Part shown: positions 15,494-24,217 of the stretch, one piece after another
Layout of the letters: every line of letters starts with the position of its first letter
Numbering within the stretch: the first letter of the stretch is position 1
Origin: Solirubrobacterales bacterium
GTDB taxonomy: Bacteria; Actinomycetota; Thermoleophilia; Solirubrobacterales; 70-9
Direction: 5' to 3'
NCBI GenBank assembly: GCA_025936755.1
Contig: JAICSS010000012.1
Span: forward strand, 1-64,000
Length of the DNA stretch: 64,000 nt
Notes under the pieces: generated by a model
Told to the model about the DNA's origin: nothing
The model's input: the letters and a program-made list of their open reading frames with translations, nothing else
Databases searched by the model: none
Translations under genes and position numbers: made by a program

Positions 15494-15953
15494 GCGAGTT
15501 TCCGCGAAGGCCGACTACGCGGTGCGGGCGGCCGCCGAGCTCGCCGCCGCCCAGAAGGAGGAGGCGCCGGTCAAGGGCGAGCGCCTGGCCGACGCCCAGG
15601 ACATCCCCCTGCAGGTCCTCGAGCACATCCTGCTGGAGCTCAAGCACCACGGCATCGTCCGCGCCCGCCGCGGCGCCAAGGGCGGCTACTGGCTCGCCCG
15701 CCCCGCCGACGAGGTGACGGTCGCCGAGATCGTCCGCGCCGTCGAGGGCCCGATCGCCCACGTGCAGTCGACCCCGCCGGAGGACATCGAGTACCGCGGC
15801 AACGCCGAGCACCTGCAGGCGGTCTGGATCGCGGTCCGCGCCAGCCTCCGCACCGTGCTCGAGGAGGTCACCCTCGCCGACCTCGTCTCCGGCGAGCTTC
15901 CCAGCGTCGTCGGCGACCTCACCGCCTCGCCCGACGCCTGGGTCGCCCGCTAG
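15492..15953 (+). CDS. Rrf2-family transcriptional regulator without Cys
   Basis: 153 residues, the usual Rrf2 length. MRVSAKADYAVRAAAELA at the N-terminus, the recognition helix region IPLQVLEHILLELKHHGIVRARRGAKGGYWLARP and VAEIVRAVEGP are diagnostic of the family's winged helix. Members such as IscR and NsrR carry three Cys that bind an Fe-S cluster; CymR senses cysteine metabolism through a partner. This protein has no Cys at all, so it cannot hold a cluster and would sense something else. It follows the TauE-like gene by 12 bases, probably in one operon, and may control that gene and the divergent importer. Confidence 0.9.
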   Translation: MRVSAKADYAVRAAAELAAAQKEEAPVKGERLADAQDIPLQVLEHILLELKHHGIVRARRGAKGGYWLARPADEVTVAEIVRAVEGPIAHVQSTPPEDIEYRGNAEHLQAVWIAVRASLRTVLEEVTLADLVSGELPSVVGDLTASPDAWVAR

Positions 15954-16008
15954 CGAGCCGGCCGCCTCTCGGTTGCTTTGCGGTCGGTGCGGGTGGAGAC
16001 TCGGGCTC

Positions 16009-17400
16009 GTGTCGAGCGCCGGCGTGGGATCTGACGCAGCTGAGGAAGCGGCCAAGGGCCGGGATGCTCGCGGTTCCGTGCCCCGAAGCGCGCACGGGGA
16101 GCTGACGGTCGGGTCGCGGGACCCGGTGCGGATCCTCGGGGGGCAGGACGAGAGCCGCGTCGCCGAGCTGGTCCCGATCCGCTACGAGCGGATGCTCGCC
16201 TCGCCCTTCGCCTTCTTCCGGGGGGCCGCGGCGGTGATGGCCGCCGACCTGGCGCAGGCGCCGGCGGTCGGGCTGGAGGCGCAGTTGTGCGGCGACGCGC
16301 ACCTGTCGAACTTCGGGGTCTTCGCGGCCCCCGACCGTCGCCTCGTCTTCGACTGCAACGACTTCGACGAGACCTGCCGCGGCCCGTTCGAGTGGGACCT
16401 GAAGCGGCTCGCCGCCAGCATCGTCCTCGCCGGCAGGGAGCGCGGCTTCGGCAAGGCGGAGCGGCGGCGGACGACGCTCGCCGCCGTTGGCGCCTACCGC
16501 CGCTCGATGCGGAAGTTCGCGGCGATGCGCAATCTCGACGTCTGGTACTCGCGGCTCGACGTCGAGCCGGCGGTCGAGGCGCTGCGAGGCCAGCTCGACG
16601 ACCGCCGCCTGCGCCGGCTCGAGCGCAATCTCGCCAGGGCCCAGGCAAAGGACAGCCTCCGCGCCCTCGGCAAGCTCACCCGCGAGCGCGACGGCGAGGT
16701 CAGGATCCTCAGCGACCCGCCCCTGATCACGCCGCTGGCGGAGCTGACCGACGCCGCCGACGCCGAGCAGCAGCTGCAGGCGGTCCTGGCCGCCTACCGC
16801 GAGACGTTGAGCCCGGACCTCCAGCGCCTCGTCGGCTCCTACCGCTACGCCGACGCCGCGCGGAAAGTCGTCGGGGTCGGCAGCGTCGGCACCCGCGCCT
16901 GGATCGTGCTGCTGCTAGGCAGGGACGCGGGCGACCCGCTCTTCCTGCAGGCCAAGGAAGCGCAGGCCTCGGTGCTGGAGCCCTACCTGGAAGGGGGCGC
17001 TCCCTCCGACCACGGCCGCCGCGTCGTCGAAGGGCAGCGGCTGATGCAGGCGGCGGGCGACGCCTTCCTCGGCTGGGTCACGGCCAGGGGGGTCGACGGC
17101 GAGGAGCGCTGCTTCTACGTGCGCCAGCTCTGGGACGGGAAGGGGTCGGCGGAGGTCGAGCGCATGTCGGCGCCGGGCCTCGCCATCTACGGCGGGCTCT
17201 GCGGGGAAGCCCTGGCGCGCGCCCACGCCCGCTCGGGCGAGCGCGTCGCCATCGCCTCCTACCTCGGCAAGGGCGATGCCTTCGAGAAGGCCCTCGCCCG
17301 CTTCGCCGAGGCCTACGCCGACCAGAGCGAAAGTGACTTCGAGCGGCTGCGCGAGGCCGCCCGCAGCGGCGAGATCGCCGTCGCGGAGTCGCCGGCATGA
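16009..17400 (+). CDS. DUF2252 family protein
   Basis: 463 residues from GTG 16009; a TTG at 15973 is an in-frame alternative and neither has a clear ribosome binding site. The protein matches the DUF2252 family pattern: RDPVRILGGQDESRVAELVPIRYERM, FFRGAAAVMAADL, LCGDAHLSNFGVF, LVFDCNDFDET, FEWDLKRLAAS and a C-terminal RQLWDGKGSAEVE. CGDAHLSNFG and FDCNDFDE resemble the HGDxHxGN and DFD motifs of aminoglycoside-phosphotransferase-fold kinases, so a kinase-like role is often suggested, but no substrate is known to me. Its stop overlaps the ATG of the next gene (ATGA), so it is co-translated with the holin-like/phosphodiesterase fusion. Confidence 0.82.
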   Translation: MSSAGVGSDAAEEAAKGRDARGSVPRSAHGELTVGSRDPVRILGGQDESRVAELVPIRYERMLASPFAFFRGAAAVMAADLAQAPAVGLEAQLCGDAHLSNFGVFAAPDRRLVFDCNDFDETCRGPFEWDLKRLAASIVLAGRERGFGKAERRRTTLAAVGAYRRSMRKFAAMRNLDVWYSRLDVEPAVEALRGQLDDRRLRRLERNLARAQAKDSLRALGKLTRERDGEVRILSDPPLITPLAELTDAADAEQQLQAVLAAYRETLSPDLQRLVGSYRYADAARKVVGVGSVGTRAWIVLLLGRDAGDPLFLQAKEAQASVLEPYLEGGAPSDHGRRVVEGQRLMQAAGDAFLGWVTARGVDGEERCFYVRQLWDGKGSAEVERMSAPGLAIYGGLCGEALARAHARSGERVAIASYLGKGDAFEKALARFAEAYADQSESDFERLREAARSGEIAVAESPA

Positions 17401-19472
17401 GCCTGGCGACCCTGCGGCGGAGCGTCTTCGTCCTCCTGCTCGACGCCGTCATCCTCCTCCTGCTCTCGGAGCTGCTGAACGGGTTCGTCCTCGACGGCGC
17501 CGCCACCGCGCTCGGCGCGGCCGCCTTGATCGGCCTGCTGAACGCCCTGGTCTGGCCGGCGCTCGCCCGGCTCGCCCTGCCGCTGACGGTGCTGACCCTC
17601 GGCCTCGCGGGGCTCGTCCTCAACGGCGTCTTCGTCACCTTCGCGATCGACCTCCTGCCGGGGGCCGAGGTGGCCACGGTCTGGGAGGGGATCGTGGTCA
17701 CGGTGCTGCTCGCGGGCCTCACCGCCGCGATCTACTCGCTGCTGGCGATCGACGAGGACGAAGCCTGGCACCGCAACGTCGTCCGCCGCCAGGCGCGCCG
17801 CCGCAAGCAGGTGGTCGAGAGCGACGTCCCCGCGGTCCTCTTCCTCGAGATCGACGGCCTCGCCCACGACGTCCTGCTGCGGGCGCTGCAGGACGGCAGC
17901 GCGCCGACCCTGGCGGCCTGGGTCCGCGGCGGCTCGCACCGCCTGCGGCGCTGGGAGACCGACTGGTCCTCCCAGACCGGCGCCTGCCAGGCGGGCCTCC
18001 TGCACGGCTCCAACGAGGACATGCCGGCCTTTCGCTGGTGGGAGAAGGAGCGGGGCGCGGCGATCGTCACCAACCACCCCCGCGACGCCGAAGAGATCGA
18101 GCGCCGGCACTCGGACGGGCGCGGCCTGCTGCACGCCGACGGGGCCAGCCGCGCCAACATCCTCTCCGGCGACGCGCCGCACTCGATGCTGACGATGAGC
18201 ACGGCGCTGCGGCGCCGGCGCCCGATCGGCAGCGACTACGCTGCCTACTTCGCCCGCCCCTACGCAGCGGCGCGGACCCTTGCCCTGGTGATCGCCGACG
18301 TCGTCCGCGAGCGACGCGCGGCGCGGAGCCAGGTCCGCGACGACGTCCGCCCCCGCATCCACCGCGGCCGCAGCTACGTATTCGCCCGCGCCTGGGGGAC
18401 GGTGGTCCAGCGGGACCTCCAGGTCGCGACCGTGATCGGCGACGTCCTTGCCGGGCGCCCGGTCGTCTACACGACCTTCCTCGCCTACGACGAGGTCGCC
18501 CACCACTCGGGCATCGAGCGCCACGACGCCCTGGCCGTCCTCCGCGACCTCGACCGCCAGATCGCCCGGATCGCGGCAGCCTGCGACGAGGCGCCGCGAC
18601 CCTACCGGCTGGTCGTCCTCTCCGACCACGGCCAGTCGCAGGGCGAAACCTTCCGCGACCGCTACGGCCAGACCCTCGAGGAGCTGGTCCGCGAGGCCTG
18701 CGACGCCGAGAGCGTGATCGCCGCCGAAGCGGGCGACGACGACGCCCTCTCGTATCTGAGCGCCGGCCTGACCGAGGTGGCGCGGGACGACACGATGGCC
18801 GCCCGCACCGTGCGCGCCGCCACGCGCGACCGGCTCGCCGACGGCGCCGTCGCCCTCGATCCCGCCAGCCGTCGCGAGGTCGAGGAGACGCACGACGGAG
18901 GCGAGCTGCCCGAGCTCTCGGTGATGGCGTCGGGGTGCCTCGGGCTGATCAGCTTCCCCCGTCAGCCGGGGCGCGTCAGCCTGGAGCGGATCGAGGCGCT
19001 CTATCCCCGGCTCGTCCCCGCCCTGCGCGAGCACCCCGGCATCGGTTTCCTGCTGGTCCGCTCCGAGCGGCAGGGGGCGCTGGCGATCGGCGCCGGCGGC
19101 ACGCATTTCCTCGACCAGGACCGGGTGGAGGGAGAGGACCCGCTGGCGCCCTTCGGCCCCAACGCCGCCGGCCACCTGCGCCGGACCGACGGCTTTCCCC
19201 ACTGCGCCGACCTGATGCTCAACAGCACCTACTGGCCCGAGTTCGGCGAGGTCGCCGCCTTCGAGGAGCTGGTCGGCTCGCACGGCGGCATGGGCGGGAC
19301 CCAGAGCTTTCCGTTCGTGCTGCACCCGAGCGAGCTGGAGTGGCCGGCGGAGGAGGTGGTGGGGCCCGAGCGGGTCCACCGCGTCTTCCGCGGCTGGCTC
19401 GCCGGGCTGGGGCAGACGGCCTACGCGAAGGCGGTCGACTCGCCCGGCGAGAGCACGCGCGTCGCCACCTGA
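17397..19472 (+). CDS. holin-like membrane domain fused to an alkaline-phosphatase-fold phosphodiesterase
   Basis: 691 residues. The first 120 hold four hydrophobic helices like the phage-holin family 4 membrane domain. The rest belongs to the alkaline phosphatase/nucleotide pyrophosphatase superfamily: LFLEIDGLAHDVL with the first metal Asp, SSQTGACQAGLLHG with the nucleophile Thr/Ser, YDEVAHHSG, LSDHGQSQG and a late GSHGGMGG, which supply the Asp/His ligands for two metal ions. Such enzymes hydrolyse phosphodiesters or transfer phosphoryl groups. The N-terminal domain would tether the catalytic part to the membrane; a basic stretch (RRQARRRKQ) after TM4 suggests it faces the cytoplasm. ATG 17397 overlaps the DUF2252 stop. 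The end overlaps the convergent metallo-beta-lactamase-fold gene by 52 bases. Confidence 0.8.
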   Translation: MSLATLRRSVFVLLLDAVILLLLSELLNGFVLDGAATALGAAALIGLLNALVWPALARLALPLTVLTLGLAGLVLNGVFVTFAIDLLPGAEVATVWEGIVVTVLLAGLTAAIYSLLAIDEDEAWHRNVVRRQARRRKQVVESDVPAVLFLEIDGLAHDVLLRALQDGSAPTLAAWVRGGSHRLRRWETDWSSQTGACQAGLLHGSNEDMPAFRWWEKERGAAIVTNHPRDAEEIERRHSDGRGLLHADGASRANILSGDAPHSMLTMSTALRRRRPIGSDYAAYFARPYAAARTLALVIADVVRERRAARSQVRDDVRPRIHRGRSYVFARAWGTVVQRDLQVATVIGDVLAGRPVVYTTFLAYDEVAHHSGIERHDALAVLRDLDRQIARIAAACDEAPRPYRLVVLSDHGQSQGETFRDRYGQTLEELVREACDAESVIAAEAGDDDALSYLSAGLTEVARDDTMAARTVRAATRDRLADGAVALDPASRREVEETHDGGELPELSVMASGCLGLISFPRQPGRVSLERIEALYPRLVPALREHPGIGFLLVRSERQGALAIGAGGTHFLDQDRVEGEDPLAPFGPNAAGHLRRTDGFPHCADLMLNSTYWPEFGEVAAFEELVGSHGGMGGTQSFPFVLHPSELEWPAEEVVGPERVHRVFRGWLAGLGQTAYAKAVDSPGESTRVAT

Positions 19473-20179
19473 GGCGCCAGCTCGCGCGTTCGCGAGGCGA
19501 ATTCCCCGGCCGGCAGCAGCAGGCGCCCCGGGCGGAGGCGGCCGAGCCCGAGCGGGTAGAGCGTGCCCCAGTGGATCGGCACGGCGAGGCGGGGGGAGAG
19601 CAGCGCCGCCGCCTGCGCCGCCCGCTCCGGGTCGAGGTGGCCGGGACCGAGCGTCGGGCCCCAGCCCCAGACCGGCAGCAGCGCCAGGTCGAGTCCCGGC
19701 GCCAGGTCCCTCATCCCGTCGAAGAGGTCGGTGTCGCCGGCGAAGTAGACGCTGCGGCTGCCGGCGATCGTGAAGCCCACCGCCTCGACCGCGGGCGCGC
19801 CCCGGCGCCGGCCGCCGTCGTGGTCGGCCTCGACCGCGGTCACGGTCAGGGCGCCGACCGCGCTCGAGTCCCCGGGGGCCAGCTCCTCGACGTCCGCGAA
19901 GCCGTGGCGCTCGAAGAAGCGCCGGGATCCCGGCGGGACCAGCAGCCGCACCCCGGGGCCGAGCCGCCGCAGCGAGGCGAGGTCGGCGTGGTCGCGGTGG
20001 AGGTGGGAGATCAGGACCGCGTCGATGCCGGCGCTGAGATGCGGGGCGGGCAGGGGCCCGTGCCGGACCAGCGGCCCGATCCGCGGGCGCAGGACCGGGT
20101 CGGTGAGCAGGCGGGTCCCGTCGATCTCGATCAGGACCGTGGCGTGTCCGACGTAGGTGAAATCGTCCGGATTGCTCAT
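19421..20179 (-). CDS. metallo-beta-lactamase-fold hydrolase (UlaG-like)
   Basis: 252 residues, no signal peptide. TYVGHATVLIEIDGTRLLTDPVL at the N-terminus and the metal motif HLHRDH (H59, H61, D63, H64) are typical of the UlaG/RomA-like branch, as are YFAGDTDLF and AVPIHWGTLYPLG, which give the later Asp and His ligands. Characterised relatives act on lactone or N-acyl-phosphatidylethanolamine phosphodiester substrates, but the substrate here is unknown. The start ATG shares bases with the ATG of the divergent permease gene (CATG at 20177-20180). The 3' end overlaps the phosphodiesterase fusion by 52 bases on the opposite strand. Confidence 0.85.
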   Translation of the reverse strand: MSNPDDFTYVGHATVLIEIDGTRLLTDPVLRPRIGPLVRHGPLPAPHLSAGIDAVLISHLHRDHADLASLRRLGPGVRLLVPPGSRRFFERHGFADVEELAPGDSSAVGALTVTAVEADHDGGRRRGAPAVEAVGFTIAGSRSVYFAGDTDLFDGMRDLAPGLDLALLPVWGWGPTLGPGHLDPERAAQAAALLSPRLAVPIHWGTLYPLGLGRLRPGRLLLPAGEFASRTRELAPQVATRVLSPGESTAFA

Positions 20180-21326
20180 GCCCCGCCGAGTATGGCTCCG
20201 TCGCGAGAAAGACACGGCCGAGGACGAAGTCCTCGCCCTCGCGCCCGGTGAGTTGAGCGGGCTCTTCTCCGCCCCCCAGTGGCTGCGTGACCTCGGCTTC
20301 TCCTCCTGGCTGCTGGTCGGCGTCGGCGCCGCCCTGGTGGCGGCGATCTGGCTGCTCTCGCTGACGGAGACGATCGTGATGCCGGTGATCACGGCGGGGA
20401 TCGTCGCCTCCGTCGCCGGGCCGCTCGTCGATCGGCTGCGTGGCGTCGGCGTTCCCCGCGCCGCCGGCGCCGGCCTCGTCCTGCTGGCGATCGTCCTCAT
20501 CGCCCTCGGGGTGGGCTTCATCGTCCTCACCGGCATCGCCAGCCAGGCCGACAGCCTCTCGGCTCGCCTGCACGAGGGGGCAAGCGAAATCGAGTCGTGG
20601 GCGAAGGGGCTCGGGGTCAAGGCCCCGACGGCGGCAGACGCCAACTCGCAGGCCAGCGCCTCGATCAGCGGCGGCTTCCAGGCCCTGACCCATGGCGTGC
20701 TGGGCGGAATCGACAAGCTCGCGGGCCTCGCCGTCTTCCTCTCCTTCACCGCCCTCAGCCTGTTCTTCCTGCTCAAGGACGGCCCGGAGATCGGTGGCTT
20801 CGTCGAGCGCCACCTCGGCGTCCCCATCCCGGTTGCGCACTCGATCCTCGGCCGGGTCGCGAGCAGCATGCGCGGATACTTCCTCGGGGTGACGATCGTC
20901 GCCGCTTGGAGCGCCCTGCTGGTCGGGATCGGGTCGCTGGTCCTCGGCGTCCCGCTCGCCGGCACGATCGCCGTGGTCACCTTCCTCGGCGGATACGTGC
21001 CCTACGTCGGCGCCTGGACCGCGGGCGGCTTCGCCGTCCTCATCGCCCTCGGCGGCTCGGGTCCGGAGGCGGCGGGGGCGATGGCCGTGATCGTCCTGCT
21101 GGCGAACGGGGTGCTCCAGCAGCTCGTCCAGCCGATCGCCTACGGCGCGGCCCTGCAGCTGCACCCGCTGGCGGTGCTGATCGCGACGATCGCCGGCGGT
21201 TGCCTGTTCGGGACGGTGGGGCTGGTCCTGGCGGCGCCGCTCCTCTCGGCCGCGGTGAAGATCGCCGCCGATCTCACCGCGGCCGCAGGGGGAGAGGCGG
21301 AGGCGCCTCGGCCTTCAGGCCAATAG
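20178..21326 (+). CDS. AI-2E family (PerM-like) transporter
   Basis: 382 residues. After a charged N-terminus come the family's hydrophobic helices: two at about 45-80, a third near 95-118, then a soluble stretch and five more from about 180 on. GYVPYVGAWTAGGFAVLIALG and LQQLVQPIAYGAALQLHPLAVLIA are characteristic of the AI-2E/PerM family, which includes autoinducer-2 exporters and Na+/H+ antiporters. ATG 20178 was taken; a GTG 21 bases upstream is in frame but would lie well inside the divergent gene. The start codons of the two genes overlap, so at least one promoter must lie inside the other gene. Confidence 0.85.
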   Translation: MPRRVWLRREKDTAEDEVLALAPGELSGLFSAPQWLRDLGFSSWLLVGVGAALVAAIWLLSLTETIVMPVITAGIVASVAGPLVDRLRGVGVPRAAGAGLVLLAIVLIALGVGFIVLTGIASQADSLSARLHEGASEIESWAKGLGVKAPTAADANSQASASISGGFQALTHGVLGGIDKLAGLAVFLSFTALSLFFLLKDGPEIGGFVERHLGVPIPVAHSILGRVASSMRGYFLGVTIVAAWSALLVGIGSLVLGVPLAGTIAVVTFLGGYVPYVGAWTAGGFAVLIALGGSGPEAAGAMAVIVLLANGVLQQLVQPIAYGAALQLHPLAVLIATIAGGCLFGTVGLVLAAPLLSAAVKIAADLTAAAGGEAEAPRPSGQ

Positions 21327-21704
21327 CTTGGCCTTCGCCCGCTCGAACTCCTCGTTCGACAGGTCGCCCTTCGCCTTCAGCTCGCTGAGCTTGTGCAGCT
21401 CATCGGCGGGCGAGCTGCGGGCCTGCTGGCGGATGTAGGAGTCGAGCTGGCCTTTGGCGTCCGCCTGCGCGTCGATCGTTCGCTTGCGCATCCCGTCTCC
21501 GCGGGCGACCAGATAGATCAGCGCCCCGAGGAACGGCAGGACGAGCAGGAAGAACACCCACGCCGCCTTCGCCCAGCCGGAGGTCTCGTGATCGCCGAAG
21601 AGATCGGAGATGATCGCGAAGAGAATCCAGAGCCAGGCGACGAAGAGGAAGAACTCGAGGACGAGCAGGAGCGCTTCCCCGAAGCTGATGTCCGCGATCG
21701 GCAT
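21315..21704 (-). CDS. small membrane protein with PLDc_N and SHOCT domains
   Basis: 129 residues. Two helices (about 10-33 and 46-68) form the PLDc_N type membrane domain with the typical KAAWVFFLLVLPFLGALIYL. The C-terminal 30 residues (ADELHKLSELKAKGDLSNEEFERAKAKLL) are a SHOCT motif, a short amphipathic segment found at the end of many bacterial membrane proteins and thought to mediate oligomer contacts. No enzymatic residues are present. It lies three bases downstream of the DUF7144-type gene and is probably in its operon. It overlaps the AI-2E transporter gene by 12 bases at the 3' ends. Confidence 0.8.
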   Translation of the reverse strand: MPIADISFGEALLLVLEFFLFVAWLWILFAIISDLFGDHETSGWAKAAWVFFLLVLPFLGALIYLVARGDGMRKRTIDAQADAKGQLDSYIRQQARSSPADELHKLSELKAKGDLSNEEFERAKAKLLA

Positions 21705-21707
21705 CGT

Positions 21708-22121
21708 CTATTCCTCCCATCGCGCGGTCAGCTGGTAGATGATCGTGACGTCGAGGATGATCATCAGGAACGCCCACAGCGGTGCGGCGGGGAACCAGAC
21801 GATCTGGGCGACGGCGTTGATCGCGACGAAGAAGATCGCCGCCATGCGAGCCCACTCGGCGCCGGCGAAGAGGCCGAGGCCGGTGCTGGCGACGAGCGAG
21901 CCGAGGATCAGGTGTATCCATCCCCAGGTGGTGACGTCGGCGATGATCACGCCCTGGCCGCCGACGAAGACGATTTCGTTGTTGAGGATCCCCGCCAGAC
22001 CCCAGAGGGCGTCGAGCGATCCGACTATGAACAGGAGGACGCCGGCGAAGACGGTCCATCCCGTCGGCTGCCTTTCCTCGACTCTGCGCCGGTCTGCACC
22101 GGCGGCGCCGCTGGTCTCCAT
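21708..22121 (-). CDS. four-helix membrane protein (DUF7144-like)
   Basis: 137 residues. After about 20 polar residues the sequence TGWTVFAGVLLFIVGSLDALWGLAGILN opens a four-helix bundle; TWGWIHLILGSLVASTGLGLF and a final FLMIILDVTIIYQLTARW complete it. This is the pattern of a small actinobacterial membrane family (DUF7144) with no known function. ATG 22121 has GAGGAG nine bases upstream; an in-frame GTG further up lacks a site. A good promoter lies 77 bases upstream. The downstream PLDc_N/SHOCT gene follows after three bases. Confidence 0.75.
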   Translation of the reverse strand: METSGAAGADRRRVEERQPTGWTVFAGVLLFIVGSLDALWGLAGILNNEIVFVGGQGVIIADVTTWGWIHLILGSLVASTGLGLFAGAEWARMAAIFFVAINAVAQIVWFPAAPLWAFLMIILDVTIIYQLTARWEE

Positions 22122-22197
22122 TTGCTTCTCCTCGTATGTGGTTTGCGATTGGTTCGCAGACAGCGCCCCTACCGACAACTCACTGAGTGCACTGACG

Positions 22198-22226
22198 ACC
22201 ATAGAACTGGTTCGTACTCAAAGCAA
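22198..22226 (-). promoter_or_regulatory. promoter of the DUF7144-like / SHOCT operon
   Basis: Minus strand: TTGCTT (22226-22221), 17-base spacer, TATGGT (22203-22198). The -10 matches four of six bases and the TANNNT actinobacterial form. The leader would be about 70 bases and contains the GAGGAG site. Confidence 0.5.
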
Positions 22227-22234
22227 CCGCAGCG

Positions 22235-22795
22235 TCACGGCCGGCTCCACGGACGCTCCATCCAGGTGAGGCAGGTCCAGCCGGGGATCGGCTCCCCGAG
22301 CGGGTCGCGGCTCTCGCCGTGGGCGAAGGTGCTGAGGCCGCAGTTGTGGGAGCCGAGGTTCCAGAGCCCGGCCGCCATCGGCGCCGCGAAGCTCTCGCCG
22401 AGGACCGAGTCGAGGAGGAAGAAGCGGGTGAAGATCCCGTGGCTGACGAGCAGCGGCAGCTCCCCGGCCTCGCCGCGCTCCAGCTCCGCCTTCAGCCGCC
22501 GTACCCGGGCGAGGGCCTGCTCGAAGGTCTCGCCCGAGGTCAGCTCGCCCGCGTACTCGATCTCCTCCGGCTCGAGCCCGAGCGGCGCGGCCACCGCCTC
22601 GGCGGTTTCGCGGGCGCGGCGCAGGGGGCTCGTGAAGAGGCGGCTGACCCCGTGCCCGGCGAGGCCGGCGCCGGCCGCATGCGCCTGCTCGACGCCCTTC
22701 CCGGTGAGTTTGTCGCTCTCGGAGTGCGCCGCCGGCTCGCCGCTGCGGGCGGCGTTGTGGACCGACTCGCCGTGGCGGAGGAAGAGCGCCCTCAT
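22235..22795 (-). CDS. histidine phosphatase family protein
   Basis: 186 residues. LFLRHGES at residues 4-11 holds the phosphorylated His9; TSPLRRARETAEAV is the second Arg motif, and VSHGIFTRFFLL supplies the second catalytic His. This is the phosphoglycerate-mutase-like fold used by a range of phosphatases and mutases; small members such as this usually dephosphorylate small molecules or proteins. ATG overlaps the TGA of the VWA gene (ATGA at 22795-22792), so it is translated with that gene. A role in the MoxR-VWA system is possible but not shown. Confidence 0.9.
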   Translation of the reverse strand: MRALFLRHGESVHNAARSGEPAAHSESDKLTGKGVEQAHAAGAGLAGHGVSRLFTSPLRRARETAEAVAAPLGLEPEEIEYAGELTSGETFEQALARVRRLKAELERGEAGELPLLVSHGIFTRFFLLDSVLGESFAAPMAAGLWNLGSHNCGLSTFAHGESRDPLGEPIPGWTCLTWMERPWSRP

Positions 22796-24204
22796 TCGGC
22801 GGCGGGGGCGGCGCCGGCGACGACGTCGACGAAGTTCTCCAGGTGTTTCGTCGTCCAGCACTCGAAGGCGCCGTCGCAGTGGCGCTCGTAGGCGGCCATC
22901 ACCGAGTCGCCGTAGTTCCAGTAGAGCTTCGGCTCGGGGTTGAGCCAGAACAGGCGCCCGGCGCGCTCGGCGATCTGGGCGAAGACCTCGGCGTGGGGCT
23001 CGCGGCCGTTGGTGCGGGCGTCGCCGAGGACGATCACGGTCGAGCGCGGGTCGAGCTCTTCGGAGATCTCGGTCAGGAACTCGAGCCAGACGCGGCCGTA
23101 GTCGGTGTAGCCGGAGACGTCGGCGACGCCGCCCTCGGAGGAGATCTTCTGCGCTATCGCGGCGAAGTCGCGCTCGTGCTCGAAGACCTCGGTCACCTCG
23201 GAGATCCGCTCGATGAAGACGAAGCTGCGGAGCTTGCGGAACGAGTCGTGGAGGGCGTGGAGGACCGAGAGGAAGAAGACGCTGGCCGAGGTGACCGAGG
23301 TGGAGACGTCGCAGAGGACGTAGATCTCCGGCCGCCGCGGCCGCTTCGGCCGGTAGCGCAGCCGCAGCGGCACGCCGCCGGTCTCCAGGGAGGCCCGCAT
23401 CGTCCGCCGCACGTCGACGTGCCGGCCCTTCTTCCGCCCCCGCTGCTCGTGCCCCAGCGTCGCCAGCCGCCGCTTCATCTGCGAGACGGCGCGGTGGACG
23501 GCGGCGAGGTCCTGGGTCGGGCTGGTCGGCAGCGCCCGGTCGAGCTCGGCGAGGGGGCGGGAGGGGGGCAGCGTCTCGGTCCGCTCGATCAGGTCGCGCT
23601 CGAGCTCGCGCCGCAGGTGGCGCTCGAACCCGGTCAGCTGGTCGCGGTCGATCGGCGGCCGCTCGCCGCCGTCCTCGCCCGGCGGCTGCGAGCCGGCGGT
23701 GAGCCCGAGGGTGCGGCGGATCCGCTGCACGTCGACCCCGACCACGCCCGAGCCCTCGGCGCGGCCGAAGGCGGCGATCGCCAGCCGCGCCAGGTCGCGC
23801 ATCGCGTCCTCGTCGCCGGCGGCGATCGCCTCGCGGATCGCCTCGGAGAGCTCGTCCATGTCGAAGCGCTCGCCGTCGCCGGCCGGCGGCCCGCCCTCGG
23901 CGTGCTCGGTGACGCCGCGCTGCACCGCCTCGGCCTCGGCGGTGCGGAAGAAGTAGCGGTCGAAGAGCAGCTCGAAGACGCGGCGGTCGTCCTGGGACTT
24001 GGCGATCGTCGCCGCCAGCGCCTCGCGGAAGTCCGCCCGCGAGGTCCAGCCGACCTCGCCGAGGGCGGCGAAGGCGTCGAGGATCTCCGAGGTGCCGACC
24101 GCCACCCCCTCGCCGCGCAGCTCCTCGCAGAACCCGAGCAGCTTCGCCGCCATCCCCGGCGGCCCGGCCTCGGCTTTCGGCCCGTAGGGCGATCGCGCGT
24201 CCAT
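22792..24204 (-). CDS. VWA (CoxE-like) domain protein, partner of MoxR
   Basis: 470 residues. The C-terminal 180 form a von Willebrand A domain: EIYVLCDVSTS (MIDAS Asp299, Ser301, Ser303), FIERISEVTEVF, a GYTDYG segment and VIVLGDARTNGR. The N-terminal part (SEILDAFAALGEVGWTSRADFREAL; ELLFDRYF) is typical of CoxE-like proteins that work with MoxR-type AAA+ ATPases in metal-cofactor insertion or complex maturation. Its likely partner MoxR is the minus-strand gene at 26490-27374, separated by two plus-strand ABC genes. The start is supported by TATTAT seven bases upstream. The 3' end is coupled to the histidine phosphatase. Family confident; the client is unknown. Confidence 0.87.
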   Translation of the reverse strand: MDARSPYGPKAEAGPPGMAAKLLGFCEELRGEGVAVGTSEILDAFAALGEVGWTSRADFREALAATIAKSQDDRRVFELLFDRYFFRTAEAEAVQRGVTEHAEGGPPAGDGERFDMDELSEAIREAIAAGDEDAMRDLARLAIAAFGRAEGSGVVGVDVQRIRRTLGLTAGSQPPGEDGGERPPIDRDQLTGFERHLRRELERDLIERTETLPPSRPLAELDRALPTSPTQDLAAVHRAVSQMKRRLATLGHEQRGRKKGRHVDVRRTMRASLETGGVPLRLRYRPKRPRRPEIYVLCDVSTSVTSASVFFLSVLHALHDSFRKLRSFVFIERISEVTEVFEHERDFAAIAQKISSEGGVADVSGYTDYGRVWLEFLTEISEELDPRSTVIVLGDARTNGREPHAEVFAQIAERAGRLFWLNPEPKLYWNYGDSVMAAYERHCDGAFECWTTKHLENFVDVVAGAAPAAE

Positions 24205-24210
24205 CGGGCC

Positions 24211-24217
24211 GATAATA
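24211..24217. promoter_or_regulatory. overlapping -10 elements for two divergent leaderless genes
   Basis: GATAAT (24211-24216, plus) ends seven bases before ATG 24224, and TATTAT (24217-24212, minus) ends seven bases before ATG 24204. Each matches TATAAT at five of six positions and they share five base pairs. The start codons are 19 bases apart. Confidence 0.55.
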
